Below, one piece after another: positions 34,640-47,222 of a stretch of 64,000 nt of DNA. The stretch spans positions 30,123,422 through 30,187,421 of the forward strand of contig CM059570.1 of NCBI GenBank assembly GCA_030386875.1, read 5' to 3'. Under the pieces are notes generated by a model. The model was given only the letters and a program-made list of their open reading frames with translations, made no database searches and had not been told where the DNA came from. The DNA is from Morinoia aosen (lineage: Eukaryota > Arthropoda > Malacostraca > Amphipoda > Talitridae). Every line of letters starts with the position of its first letter. Within the stretch, counting starts at the first letter, position 1. The translations under genes and the position numbers were made by a program.

Positions 34640-36430
34640 TTTTTATGTTTTTACCTTTATCCTGAATGCATTTGATAGTACTTACATTTTGGTGAAATCA
34701 GCCTCATCATTGAGGTAGTTCGGTTGCCGCTCGCTGAAGAGAAAATCAGCTTGCAACGAATTCTCATTCAGACACAATTGAAATTTCCAGAACTTTCAAT
34801 TTTATTGCTTAGCAGAGTTTGTTTTCTAAAACGATTTTGCTCGATATCACTTCCTGCACCATGCGATGGGTGGAAATAAATGAAGCTTTCTTCAGGAAAA
34901 CATGCAGGTGTGTAAAGACGTGGTTTCATTGAGAAATACAGTCGAAGCGTGAAATTTATTCCCAAAATTCTGAGACCTCCATTACTCCTCGTCTGAAATC
35001 TTTTGCAACCTTCGACTACCGTTTTCTGGTTTGCTGAAGAGATTTGGAGACTTGATTTCATAACGAGACTTAGATTACCTGTCGCACTACGTTATCGCTT
35101 GACACATTACGCTATCTTGTAGATTTGAACTCCAACTACTCTTTTCGATTTACTTCAATAAGGGGTTCGGAGGTTTCTAAATGCGTTCAAGCATCTATAA
35201 ACTAATTTTACAAGAGAAAACGCTTTTCATTAATTATTTGAAAAATTAATTAAAGTACGATTTCGAACATTTTTGGTAACATGTAAAACAAGTTTTTCAT
35301 CATGTTTAATTAACAAAACGTTTTTTTTTTTTGCTACAAACGTAACTCGTATCTTGGCGAGCGATGACAAAACTTACGGCAATACCGACAACTATAGACC
35401 AATTTTGCTACAGAAGATACTACTTAAAATCTTTGAATAATATATTACTTTGAATAGTATAGTATAACTACTGCATTATAATTACTACAATATACTCCAC
35501 AGAACAATTATCTAGAACGTTATTCAGTTCTCGAAGGCAAGCACTTCATCATTTCAGTAAAATATTTACAATTCATGCCCTTTGATATTATATTAAATTT
35601 TTGAATTCAATTCCAAATTATCCAGCTTTCCAGTGAATGCTTCATTTTTCTTGACTTTCATTAGCTGGGATAATTTGGTAACTTGTTGTCATGTGCTCTC
35701 ACTGCTCCCATGCACAAGTTTTCACAAAGCTGCGCGTGAAAACTTTTCTGACCTGAGATTCATGATTTACCGATATAAAAAAAGCATATGATATTTCACG
35801 ACAATAGCTCCTGACGTATGCGATTCGATATACTCGGGAAAATATGGGTTCCCAGAAAGCAGCAGCTAAATAGTATTATGAAATTTGGCGCTTTTACCTG
35901 TTTGTAAGTCGCATATTGTGTTCGTGACATGACACAACTAGCTAAGAATGGCGTTAGGAAGATAATTTTTCTAATTTGCATTCTAAAAACCCAATAAAAT
36001 CTTCTGGCTTTGAAAAAATAGCTTCTCTGACGAGCACAAATTTATTTTTCGTGTCTGCTGCTGTCGTGGAGAGTTTCACGTAATTATTTCCAGCACATTG
36101 TAATTATCTGCCCACTATACCATTTTCGAAAACATGAATAATTTGATGAAATTTAACGTTCGTACAGTCCTGAACGTTTCGATAATTTTTGAAATCAATA
36201 TAATAATTTGAAACTCAGCTTTCGGAAAAATAGACATATTTTATGAAAACCACCATTTGAAAAGGTGAATTGATGGAATTTTTCAGAATTAAAAAATATT
36301 AGCGATGATTATTGACAAATAAAGTACCAGGCACTATAGCAAGTGATGGAAACGAATCAGGTGTACGAGATTTTATTATGAAATGAAAACAGAAACGAAT
36401 CCTAATATCGGGGGACAGAGAATAAGGGGA
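34640..36430. other. Intergenic left-arm segment with transposon empty site
   Basis: No gene seen. About 35055-35595 has no counterpart in the right arm. The trinucleotide TAA at 35943-35945, inside gctaagaatggcgttaggaag, is the unoccupied target of the Harbinger element that sits at 46903-49774 in the right arm. Confidence 0.7.
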
Positions 36431-36439
36431 GTGTTGTGC

Positions 36440-37000
36440 ACCCCCATGTGCACACAGGCCGTGCTGTACACTCCAACTGGTGGTGCTCACTGTTCAGCAT
36501 TCACTGAGGTAAGCGTCTACTGGCAATATGTTACTGTTTTCAAATAAAATTTGAGGATATTAAATTTTAGCCGCTGCTTCTAGCCCCATTGATATACGCA
36601 TTACGGAATCCCTTTATATTTTACAACGAAAGCCTGTTTTAAATGGCTCTCAATCCGCTTTTCCTTTTCAAGTGGTGTTGCGATTTATTTAACTTTCCCT
36701 TTTTTATCACTTTTCTCTTACATTTACCTTGGATGTTTTTCCCTTTTTTAGAGCAACTTGCTGAGAATGGCTCACTGAGTCGAGACGTTCAATTTCAACT
36801 GTACAGCTTTTAAATTCAATGTTGGCAATCAGAGTCTTATATCTCGCTATTATTTTAATATTGGGGGAAGTATCGTACTTGATTGAGTCTCCGTGTGGCC
36901 AGCTAACACGATGCGTTTTGTTGCAGAAACTTAGTCACTAGGCAACTCTTAGTGACATACGTAAGAGCAAGAATAAGCGTTCATCCAATTCCTCCAGCAG
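36440..37000 (+). pseudogene. Relic D: type I gene copy that lost all coding exons
   Basis: It keeps the 3' half of the first exon (gccgtgctgtacactccaac, ending cactgag|gtaagc, donor at 36509) and type I intron sequence. Near 36860-36926 comes the end of the second intron with its acceptor (ttttgttgcag). The 40-nt exon that should follow is gone; the sequence jumps to third-intron DNA (tcttagtgacatacgtaaga). The signal-peptide exon is also missing. The TATA-like motif is disrupted (gaataagggg) by a deletion that reaches left to about 36330. Relic E is its mirror copy. Confidence 0.75.
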
Positions 37001-38639
37001 AAAGCCAACACACGTCTCCTGGTATACAAAAAATTATATTGTTTTATATTACAGCAAAAAAATCTACACTCTCACGTCCGTCACGAACAAAGAGATGCTT
37101 GAACATTTATTACAAAACATTGAAAACATTCACGTGATTGCAACAACTCAATATTTGCTCATTTAAAGACTGAGAAATGAGCTTAAACTGCATCAATATG
37201 GAATATATAAATAAATTGCTCGTTGAACATATTTTTTTGTTCAAATTTCCATCACATAAGAAAATTTTTGTACTGCAATAAAATAAGACATACCGCAATG
37301 TAGATCTGAATTTATTTCCGCTTGAACTCAAAAGCATTTTTCATTTCCACGTTTCATTGGAAGAGGCACAAAATGCCTCAGAGTTCAACTAAACTCAAGT
37401 CCATCATACAGTTCTTAACACATAATTATTGAGCATAACATTAATAACAACTGTTCTATTGTGAGCTGCTTAACTTGGGTTTTAGTGCATATAAGGAGCA
37501 ACTATTTTGGGTCCCGGAAATGACCATCAAATGAAAACAAAATACTTGCATTTAACCTAATATGTGATCAAAAATTGTAATTTTATAGACATTTGAATTT
37601 CCCTGACTTGACCCGGTAATCATTGGGTCAAACAGGATTTGGTCATTTTTCAGGCAGGTAATCATGGAGTCTTTAAAATAAACGGCTATTATAAGCCAAA
37701 TTAGGTTCATTAAAAACTATTACTGCTTGAAAAATTGATGTTTTATCAATCAGTATTCTGATCCTTATCTATGTCAATAGTAGTAACAAAGTTTATTAGG
37801 ACATGAATATAATATGAACATACATCATATTTTGAATTACAGAAAAGTTCAGAAGAAATCTCACTTGAACGTACCTCATTTCCAGCTCACAGTTTTTTAG
37901 AGCAGCAGCAATAGCCATGACTTCACAATATTCCTATCGCTCTCTCTGAACAAGCCCTCTACACAACCATCACATTTCACCAGCTGATTGACCTTCTCAT
38001 GACTTGATCTCATGACAGAAATACAACAAGTGTTCTAAGTTCCTATTCGAAATTAATGCATCGTTGAAAGCACATCTTAACGCGCACTTACATTGAAATA
38101 CATGCTTAGGAACGTACGATATCAGGAATTAATGTTGAGAATATGGCGGTAAGACTTTAAGAATTCTTTAAGAATTATAGAATTTTTTAGACTATGAGGG
38201 TCAAATTCGGATTTTTCTTTCCACTCCTAGTTGAGGAATACAAGACTTTTCCTGGGTTTTAACTATTATTGAATATGTTTGAAATTTATTAGTTCAGATA
38301 TCAGAGGCCCTATTCAAATCCAAGGACAAAAAAAAAAGAGAGAGCACAGTTCAAAAATTCAGCTTAGTGATAGTTTCCATCCAGAAGAAATTTCACATGT
38401 CAACAAGAAACCAGTCTTTCTTGTTCCTGATGAAAAGAGATTATCAATTAGAAAATGAAGCGATCACTAGGTCAAAGGAACAGCAGCAAGAGATCAATTA
38501 GAGTAAAGTTTGCACGAGATATTTAATCAAATTAAATGTTAATATTCAAGTTGAAAATGTTCCGGCGGCTCCACAAATTATCATTAAAGGCATCAAAGAG
38601 CAAGCTAAGAGATATGCAGGCCTGCCAGGAACAGAATAA

Positions 38640-38930
38640 AGGGGACAACTGCCGCACCTCGGCTCGGTGTCTGCGAAACTGGAGCGCGATCTCGAGTGTC
38701 TTCTGGTGCTGTCTCAAATGTCCTCAGACCAGGCTGCCGTGAATGTGTCCAGGCTGCCGTGAATAAATCTGGGCTATCACGGAGGAATCCATACTGATAA
38801 TACTTTATCTAAGTTACTATGAATCAATTTGAGGTGCCTTGTAAGAATGCAGGCTGCCATGAATAAATCCCGGCTGTCATGGGGACATCCACTCTGCCAT
38901 AAGCGCACGCAAGTTACCAGCATTAAATCC
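38640..38930 (-). repeat. Inverted copy of the 20-bp-array element end
   Basis: On the minus strand it matches 16344-16440 and 42145-42430, with about ten decayed 20-bp units (ggctgccatgaataaatcc). Confidence 0.7.
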
Positions 38931-39394
38931 ACCTTACCAAAAATTTGTGAGGAATTCCCTCACATTTTTTAGTGAGGGTCTGACCGTAACATTGCGGGCC
39001 AACCTTTTGTTGTGTCAGTGGATTTTTTTGTAAGTTTTACTTAGGGTGTAGTAGAACGATGGAGAGTAGTGATCTCCAGGCCAGCCTTTAATTAGGACAA
39101 GGCTCGTCCATCTAGCGATTTTCGTCAGTTATTGTCGAACTCCTTTACGTTCTTTAAAGTTTGATGTGCCCAGCTATCTGCGTTTTTCATACTTGCTCGT
39201 CTGGCATGTTGCCGTTTTCTGCCAAGATTAGCGTAACTTCAATTGTGTGGAAGATCTGCAAGTGCGAGTCAATCTTCTCGCAATCGTTTCTCTCCTTTAC
39301 TCAACCCCCCTTACCTTACTTGCACCTTTCCGGAATGCTTGGTGTGACTGTGTATGTGTGCTTATGTGTGTGTGTAAAATTGTGTGCGAGGTAA

Positions 39395-39535
39395 AATTAC
39401 CTTACCTTGGCCGTTGCCTATATTACCTTACCTTACCTTACCTTGGCCGTTACCTATATTACCTTACCTTACCTTACCTTGGCCGTTGCCTATATTACCT
39501 TACCTTACCTTGGCTGTTGCCTATATTACCTTAAC
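39395..39535 (+). repeat. Minisatellite built from ccttaccttacc and ggccgttgcctatatta
   Basis: Four units of roughly 35-45 bp. The ccttacc runs are not the arthropod telomere repeat (which would read cctaa). Confidence 0.85.
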
Positions 39536-40377
39536 TAAGATTTGCTCATCTAGCAAGAGAGTGCAAACTCTCTCCGAGCAATTCTTCCTTCTTTCTTCTT
39601 GTTTCCTTTGCAACCTTAAATCTTTTCTCAACTACGAGTCTACGTCCGAAAGTCGCCGCACACAGGACCAAATTAAGTTCAGGTCTTGTCTGTAATCCAA
39701 TCTAAATCTGAGTATAACTTGATAAATTCCTTCTTTATATTTCTTAAGTTTCTGGCTGTATGCTTACCAATGCCTTAATCTTTCTTTTCAGTATAACTCT
39801 CGCTGCAATGGCTCCCTTGGACCTGTTATTGCTACTTCTTTCGATTTCACTCAGTCCTTGACTATGAGGTAAATACTCCCATATTAAATTCCTCTAAATT
39901 TTGAGAGATATTAAAATTAAGCTCAAACTTCGCTTACTTACTCCTATTGCCTCTAATTTAAATTTGTCTTTCTAGATTGTCGTTTGTCAGCCTTAGCGGG
40001 GTTCGCATGCAGCTGCCTTGCTCTGCATGCCCCGACGTTCGGCCGGCAAAATTTCAACCTTCCAAGTTCTTAAGCCGTCTGTTCTTCGCTGAAGTTAACG
40101 GAAGTGCTGGCTATGACGTCTATTTTCATGTAAGAATTTGTAAACCTAGTCGTTGCTATTTCTGGATGTCCTCTTAACGGTCTTAATTAACTGACAATTT
40201 GTCACCAAACTGGAAGGTTTTACGCCTATTCTTGTTGCTGCGTTGAGCTTGGGCTCCCGTTGGAGCTTTGCGCCTTGTTTTGCGCCTTGTTCCGAGTTAG
40301 ATCCAATAAATCTATTGGTATTATTACTTTTTGTTTGACCCTCCAGCCAGAGTTGTGCGAAGAAAATCTCCACAAAT

Positions 40378-40896
40378 TTCACCAGAGGGAATAGTTAAAA
40401 AGATTAAGTATAAGCCAGGAATAGTTTAATTTATGGAATAATCGTTGTAAGTATTATATGGAGAATGATAAAAAGGATCTCCTTTTTATCTTACGCATGA
40501 GATTCCCTAAGAATCGACCTTTTGGAAATATATTATATGGAGAAATATATGGATTTTATTTTCGATCTGCTGACCATCAGGAATTATCGAAACTGGAAAG
40601 TATTGGTCACTTGTAGAGCATAAGCAAACCGCACTCACTGCAGCCAAAAATGGCGCTCCAATTTGGGCAGACGTGCCTCAGTTGTACCCACTCACTCGAT
40701 CTTTTGTTGAACCGTCCTGCTTAGCAGGTTTATTCTTGCCATTAAAAGGAATTCTCAGAGTAATATTAATATATTCGATTTAAGGAAAAATATTGGCGAA
40801 AGTTGGACCGAGAGGTAAGCCCATACCCAATCCGTCTACCTGCTGGTAATATTTGTTGTTGAAGATGAAAAAGCAATTGCAAACAGCCAGTTCTAA
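40378..40896 (-). mobile_element. Inverted fragment of the same Penelope-like element
   Basis: 40378-40450 is the reverse complement of 42055-42126 (the element 3' end), and about 40790-40890 is the reverse complement of 40910-41010 (the reverse transcriptase active region). The middle is unmatched element sequence. Head-to-head junctions of this kind are known for Penelope-like insertions. Confidence 0.75.
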
Positions 40897-42032
40897 CAGT
40901 TTCTGCAATTGCTGTTTGGAATTGCTTTTTCATTTTCAACAACAAATATTACCAGCAGGTAGACGGATTGGGCATGGGCTTACCTCTCGGTCCAACTTTC
41001 GCCAATATTTGTATGTGCCATCATGAGGAAAACTGGTTAAATGACTGTCCTAATCTTTTTAAACCGGTTTTTTACAAAAGGTATGAAGACGATACATTTG
41101 TTCTATTCAAAGAGAAATCTCACGCGGACCTTTTTCTCAACTATTTGAATTCTCGTCATAAGAATATTAATTTTACCAGGGAAGATGAAACGAATAGCCG
41201 TTTACCGTTTCTGGACGCCAATGTTAGCAGAATTGATAATACTTTCCAATGTTCTGTTTATAGGAAAGTCACTTTCTCGGGTTTAGGTACTAGTTATTCT
41301 AGTTTCTGTGCGACCCGTTTTAAACTCTGCGGCATTCGAACTCTCATCCATAGAGCGTTTAAAGTTTGTTTTAACTTCCGATTTTTACATCAAGAATTTG
41401 ACCTTTTACGACAATTTTTACTTAAGAATGGTTTCCCTTTGTTTACTATCGATAAACACATTGGTAAATTTTTGTCAAAAATTTATGATCAAACGCCGGC
41501 ACTCCAATCATGTAATCAACAGAAGTTTTTCTTAAAGCTTCCCTTCTTTGGCCATCAATCTATTTAGTTAAATCAGGAGGTTCAACTCCTAATCAGCAAG
41601 TTTTTTACACAACTTAAAATTCATTCTATTCTAGTCAACAATTTCACAATCGGTGCCCTTTTCCGCTTTAAGGATAAGCTGCCCACTGTTATGCGCTCCT
41701 CTGTGGTTTACCATTTTAGTTGTTCACGTTGTGAATCACAGTACATAGGTTCCACCTGTCGTGCTCTTATGTCCAGAGTAGCCGAGCACGCTGGGCGCAG
41801 CTGTAGAACCGGTCGTCCACTTGGTTCTCCTCCACTGTCCTCAGTTCGGTCCCATGCGGAAAGCTGTAACGTCCCTGTTTTCGTAAATCATTTTAAAATC
41901 CTTGCAGGTGCCCCTCATATGAATGATTCACGCATCCTCGAGTCGCTATACATTTTCAAGCTCAGACCCCCTCTAAAAGATACTCAAAGTGCTTTTCCTC
42001 TTCTCGTTGCAAATACAAGATCATTAGTTTAG
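40897..42032 (+). pseudogene. Penelope-like reverse transcriptase / GIY-YIG endonuclease, truncated, one nonsense codon
   Basis: One frame runs from about 40897 to the stop after 42030. It opens in the reverse transcriptase palm (FNNKYYQQVDGLGMG, then LPLGP), continues with the catalytic box RYEDDTFVLF where most relatives have YVDD, and LPFLDANV. A TAG at 41565-41567 interrupts it; the same frame resumes with NFTIGALFRFKDKLP and then a GIY-YIG endonuclease (VVYHFSCSRC, QYIGSTCRAL, RVAEHAGR, ILESLYIFKL). That domain order is diagnostic for canonical Penelope-like elements. The N-terminal reverse transcriptase motifs are missing. It encodes the machinery for target-primed reverse transcription but cannot be active. 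Confidence 0.88.
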
Positions 42033-42144
42033 GTTACATGATCTTCATATAACAGTTACAACGATTATTCCATAAATTAAACTATTCCTGGCTTATACTT
42101 AATCTTTTTAACTATTCCCTCTGGTGAAATTTTTGGTAAGGTGG

Positions 42145-42430
42145 ATTTAATGCTGGTAACTTGCGTGCGTTTATGGCAGAGTGGATGTCTCCATGACAGC
42201 CTGGATTTATTCATGGCAGCCTGCATTCTTACAAGGCACCTCAAATTGATTCATAGTAACTTAGATAAAGTATTATCAGTATGGATTCCTGCGTGATAGC
42301 CCAGATTTATTCACGGCAGCCTGGACACATTCACGGCAGCCTGGCCTGAGGACATTTGAGACAGCACCAGAAGACACTCGAGATCGCGCTCCAGTTTCGC
42401 AGACACCGAGCCGAGGTGCGGCAGTTGTCC
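42145..42430 (+). repeat. 20-bp units and element end, right arm
   Basis: Mirror of 38640-38930; decayed units (ggcagcctggatttattcat) followed by the conserved end cagcctggcctgagg. Confidence 0.75.
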
Positions 42431-44159
42431 CCTTTATTCTGTTCCTGGCATGCCTGCATATCTCTTAGCTTGCTCTTTGATGCCTTTAATGATAATTTGT
42501 GGAGCCGCCGGAACATTTTCAACTTGAATATTAACATTTAATTTGATTAAATATCTCGTGCAAACTTTACTCTAATTGATCTCTTGCTGCTGTTCCTTTG
42601 ACCTAGTGATCGCTTCATTTTCTAATTGATAATCTCTTTTCATCAGGAACAAGAAAGACTGGTTTCTTGTTGACATGTGAAATTTCTTCTGGATGGAAAC
42701 TATCACTAAACTGAAATTTTGAACTGTGCTCTCTCGTATTTTTTGTCCTTGGATTTGAATATGGCCTCTGATATCTGAACTAATAAATTTCAAACAAATT
42801 CAATAATAGTTAAAACCCAGGAAAAGTCTTGTATTCCTCAACTAGGAGTGGAAAGAAAAATCCGAATTTGACCCTCATAGTCTAAAAAATTCTATAATTC
42901 TCAAAGAATTCTTAAAGTCTTACCGCCATATTCTCAACATTAATTCCTGATATCGTACGTTCCTAAGCATGTATTTCAATGTAAGTGCGCGTTAAGATGT
43001 GCTTTCAACGATGCATTAATTTCGAATAGGAACTTAGAGCACTTGTTTTATTTCTGTCATGAGATCAAGTCATGAGAAGGTCAATCAGCTGGTGAAATGT
43101 GATGGTTGTGTAGAGGGCTTGTTCAGAGAGAGCGATAGGAATATTGTGAAGTCATGGCTATTGCTGCTGCTCTAAAAAACTGTGAGCTGGAAATGAGGTA
43201 CGTTCAAGTGAGATTTCTTCTGAACTTTTCTGTAATTCAAAATATGATGTATGTTCATATTATATTCATGTCCTAATAAACTTTGTTACTTCTATTGACA
43301 TAGAGAAGGATCAGAATACTGATTGATAAAACATCAATTTTTCAAGCAGTAATAGTTTTTAATGAACCTAATTTGGCTTATAATAGCCGTTTATTTTAAA
43401 GACTCCACGATTACCTGCCTGAAAAAATGACCAAATCCTGTTTGACCCAATGATTACCGGGTCAAGTCAGGGAAATTCAAATGTCTATAAAATTACAATT
43501 TTTGATCACATATTGGGTTAAATGCAAGTATTTTGTTTTCATTTGATGGTCATTTCTGGGACCCTAAATAGTTGCTCCTTATATGCACTAAAACCCAAGT
43601 TAAGCAGCTCAAAATAGAACAGTTGTTATTAATGTTATACTCAATAATTATGTGTTAAGAACTGCATGGTGGACTTGAGTTTAGTTGAACTCAACTTGAA
43701 CTTGAGTTGAACGTGAAGCATTTTATGCCTCTTCCAATGAAATGTGGAAATGAAAAAAGCTTTTGAGTGCAAGCGGAAATAATTTCTGATCTACATTGCG
43801 GTATGTATTGATTAAGTGACAAAAATTCGCGGTACAAAAATTTTCTTATGTGATGGATATTTGAACAAAAAAATATGTTCAACAAGCAAATTATTTATAC
43901 AGTATATTCCAGATTGATGTAGTTTAAGCTCATTTCTCAGTCTTTAAATGAGCAAATACTGAGTTGTAGCAATCACGTGAATGTTTTAACTGATTTACAA
44001 TAAATGTTCAAGCATCTCTGTATTCATGACGCACGTAAGAGTGTATATTTTTTGCTGTAATATAAAACAATAAATTTTTTTTGTATTCCGTGTGTTGGCT
44101 TTCTGACACGTGTGTTGGCTTTCTGCTGGAGGAATTGGATGAAAGCTAATTCTTGCCGT

Positions 44160-44760
44160 TTCGTATGTCACTAGGAGTGGCCTAGTGACTAAGTTGCTGC
44201 AACAAAACGCATCGTGTTAGCTGGCCACGCGGAGACTCAATCAAGTACGATACTTCCCCCAATATTAAAATAATAGCGAGATATAAGACTCTGATTGCCA
44301 ACATTAAATTTAAGAGCTTTACAGTTGAAATTGAACGTCTCGACTCAGTGAGCCATTCTCTACAAGTTGCTCTAAAAAAGTGAAAACATCCAAGGTAAAT
44401 GTAAAAGGAAAGTGATAAAAAAGGAAAGTTAAATAAATCGCTACACCATATGCAAAGGAAAAGCAGATTGGAAGTCATTTAATACAAGCTTTCATTGTAA
44501 AATATAAAGGGATTCCGTAATGCGTACATCAACGAGGTTAGAAGCAGCGGCTAAAATTTAAAATCCTCAAATTTTATTTTAAAAACTGTAGCATATTGCC
44601 AGTAGACGCTTACCTCAGGAAAAGCTGAATGTGAGCACCACCAGCTGGAGTGTACAGCACGGCGTGTGTGTCCCCCTTATATGGAACTGGTTTTGTGGTG
44701 CAGGTGGTGTGGGAAGGGCGGCAGGTGGTGGTGTTATCCTTGGCGCTCCCTGTAACTAGT
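44160..44760 (-). pseudogene. Relic E: type I gene copy without coding exons
   Basis: Mirror of relic D. It still has a complete TATA-like block (catataag, 44676-44683) and first exon ending cctgag|gtaagc (exon end 44614), but with one base deleted in the exon (cacattcagc for cacagttcagc). The orphan acceptor of the second intron is near 44205-44215, and all coding exons are missing. Upstream DNA to about 45.98 kb resembles the upstream regions of genes A and B, with the middle of that region deleted. Confidence 0.75.
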
Positions 44761-44769
44761 TAAGACAAG

Positions 44770-46900
44770 TTTTGAGGCTGGTAATATTTATGAAAATGAT
44801 ATGGATTTCCTTAAAAAAAATTATGCATGCAACTGGATAATCAGATAATGTATTTTTTGTTAATGAGAAATATTCTGAGTGTTAAGAAGCGAACGCATCG
44901 TACGTAGATGGTGGCAGTGTGGTATGAGCTTTGTTTGTGTTATGGAAGCAAAAGTAATTTCTTCCTGATCATTTGTTACTGCCAGGAGAGTATGATGAAA
45001 ATCTATGCACACATTTGTTATTTCTTGTGCATGATTGATACCTTCAAAACACTCACAATTGAGATTTTTAGAGCTCTTGAAAAGTATCCTTTTGTTTAGT
45101 AGACGGAATTTTTCTCAGCAAAATTCTGCGTAAGAGCTTTCGCCTCCAATGATGCAATAGTGTCATCATTTTAGATGAAATTTCACCCTTTGAGTGTCAA
45201 AGTACAATAAAACATCAGGAAAAACACACGCTTGTTTGAAATTTCCTATCGTCAAGATATGAGCAATTGAACTTCTTCAATGTAAAATTCTACCACTTTG
45301 GAAGAATTCAAATCGATTGGTATCAGAAGTTTTTTATTTTGCATTTCATATAAACAGAAGTACAATTCACCAATGCACATCAAGTAAAAGCTATAACTAG
45401 TAACACCGCGCGACAACTGATGGGTGTTGACGTCCCGAAATCTACACCCAGAGGGTGAACGTCTCCACCCTCCAGTCTAGGGTGAGCACTATATTTGGGG
45501 TAGTACGATGAGGCCTTTCATCCCACGAACTCAGTTCCAGTTGAGTGCGGTGGTGCTGATTTTTTGAATTGATGTTGTTTCAGCTGAAACGGGCCTCGCA
45601 ATTTGATCGTAACCAAAATAGAAAGCAAATTTTAAGTATCCTGTAAAATTATTACGTCACATGGTAAGCACTCGTTGGGTTCCAGTGAATGTGTAATGTG
45701 TTTCAGTGAACTCCTTATGTGTTCCAGTGTGCACGTGATGTGTGTCATACTGTGAAAAGGTTTATTATTCCACCGTAGAAAAGCCACATTAACTCAATGA
45801 GAACTCCACTCATCTCAATAGGGTTCAGATTACAATAAAAAAGTATGACTAAACCGATCATGTAACTATAACAGGGACAATACGTTCAGTATTTTTCCAT
45901 GTTCATGCTCCGAAAGAGAGGAATTATTGTTGATGGCGAAGTGAAGCTTTCACACCCGTTTGCCTGCTCACGACCTATACTGAATAAATGGTTACAACTA
46001 TCTCTCATCGGCCTCCATGTCTGCTAAATCTGGAGCGTCATTCCGGGCTGCGGTCCCTGCGATCATCTAATGCTCTTCAGGAGACCTCACTCCAGCCTGA
46101 CGTGATCAGTCTAAAGAATTGTAATTTCAAGCTATAGACAATGGATTCTGGCTGCTATTGCACCAGGGGTTCCAGTTGTGACTTTTATGAAAGAATCTAC
46201 TGCTTCATACTGAATGAATCAACTGTTTCATACCGAATGAATAAACTGTTTCAAACTGAATAAATCTACTGTTTCATCCTATCAAGGTATTATTTTGTGA
46301 CCATAATCAGTTCATGACTATGACTACTAAGGCTTCCAAACAATCATCCCTCGTGCCTAAATTCAGTTGTTGGAACCATCGCAATATTTAATTAATTGTG
46401 TTTGACTTAGACTCAATCTTAGAGGATCAAAGTATGATGAAATAATATCCAAGCATGGACATGCTATAATTTGACCGAAATGAGTAAAAACCATATGATG
46501 GTCACTATACTATAAAAAATAATTCACTACAATCATTGCTAGCACTTTTTAATTCTGAAAGCGCCAAAATTCCATCAATTCATCTTTTCAAATGGTGGTC
46601 TTCTTAAAATATGTCTGTATTTCCGAAAGCTGAGTTTCGAATAATTATCTTGATTTCAAATTTTTTTAAGTTTGGGACTGTGCGAACGTTAAATTCCACC
46701 AATTACTCATAATTTTGAAAATGGCTTAGTGGGCAGATTATTAAAATATGCAGTAAATAATTAAATGAAACTCTTCACCGCAACAGCAGAAACGCAAAAT
46801 AACCTTGGTGCTCGTACGAAAAACTATTTTATCAAAGCCTAAATGTTTTAATGGATCTTTATAAAACAAATTGGAAAAATAATCTTCCTAACGTCATTCT
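44770..46900. other. Intergenic right-arm segment, no gene
   Basis: 44.77-45.98 kb, read on minus, is a shortened relative of the upstream DNA of genes A and B (for example 45410-45480 matches 18540-18620). 46.0-46.5 kb is unmatched in the window. 46.5-46.9 kb pairs with 35.95-36.33 kb. Confidence 0.6.
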
Positions 46901-47222
46901 TAGGGTACGGCCAGACTGCACGCGTTGGCGCTGACGCGTGCGTACGCTTCACGCGTTCTGACGCTGTCATTTGAATGGAGGCGGCCATACTACACGCTGA
47001 CGCGCGCGTTCATCGAGAAGCATCGGGCTTCGGGGATAACTAATTGTCATGTTGACTTCTAGTGAGACGGTGTTCTCTTTGGAGTCCTCATATGTAGAGT
47101 ACCTAATTCTTGATGGAAATCAGTGAGTTGCCGTTCACCCAATTTTATAAAAACAAAATTCGAGCATGGAGAATACCATCATTAGTTTTCTGATCTACTA
47201 AAATGTCCAAAAAAAGTTTCAA

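Larger units (their letters stand above)
25130..38946 (+). repeat. Left arm of giant inverted duplication
   Basis: Matches 42127-59560 in inverted orientation. Anchors include 25193-26031 with 58680-59508, the 26-27-bp minisatellite, the gene C/gene F pair, 35.7-36.3 kb with 46.5-50.0 kb, and 36.45-38.95 kb with 42.13-44.65 kb. Arm lengths differ because of array expansion on the left and two large insertions on the right. Confidence 0.9.
38947..42126 (+). mobile_element. Penelope-like retroelement forming the spacer of the palindrome
   Basis: The inverted arms stop at 38946 and 42127, and the 3180 bp between them carry a Penelope-like element. Parts in order: an uncharacterised left segment with a cctta-rich minisatellite, an inverted fragment (40378-40896), and the sense reverse transcriptase plus GIY-YIG nuclease frame (40897-42032) with a 3' end reading actattccctctggtgaaat. 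The N-terminal half of the reverse transcriptase is absent, so the copy is 5'-truncated and dead. No clear target-site duplication was found. Confidence 0.8.

Noticed and set aside
39395..39535. Interstitial telomere repeat (ccttaccttacc)
   Set aside because: The arthropod telomere would read cctaa on this strand; the unit here is cctta and is interleaved with a second motif.
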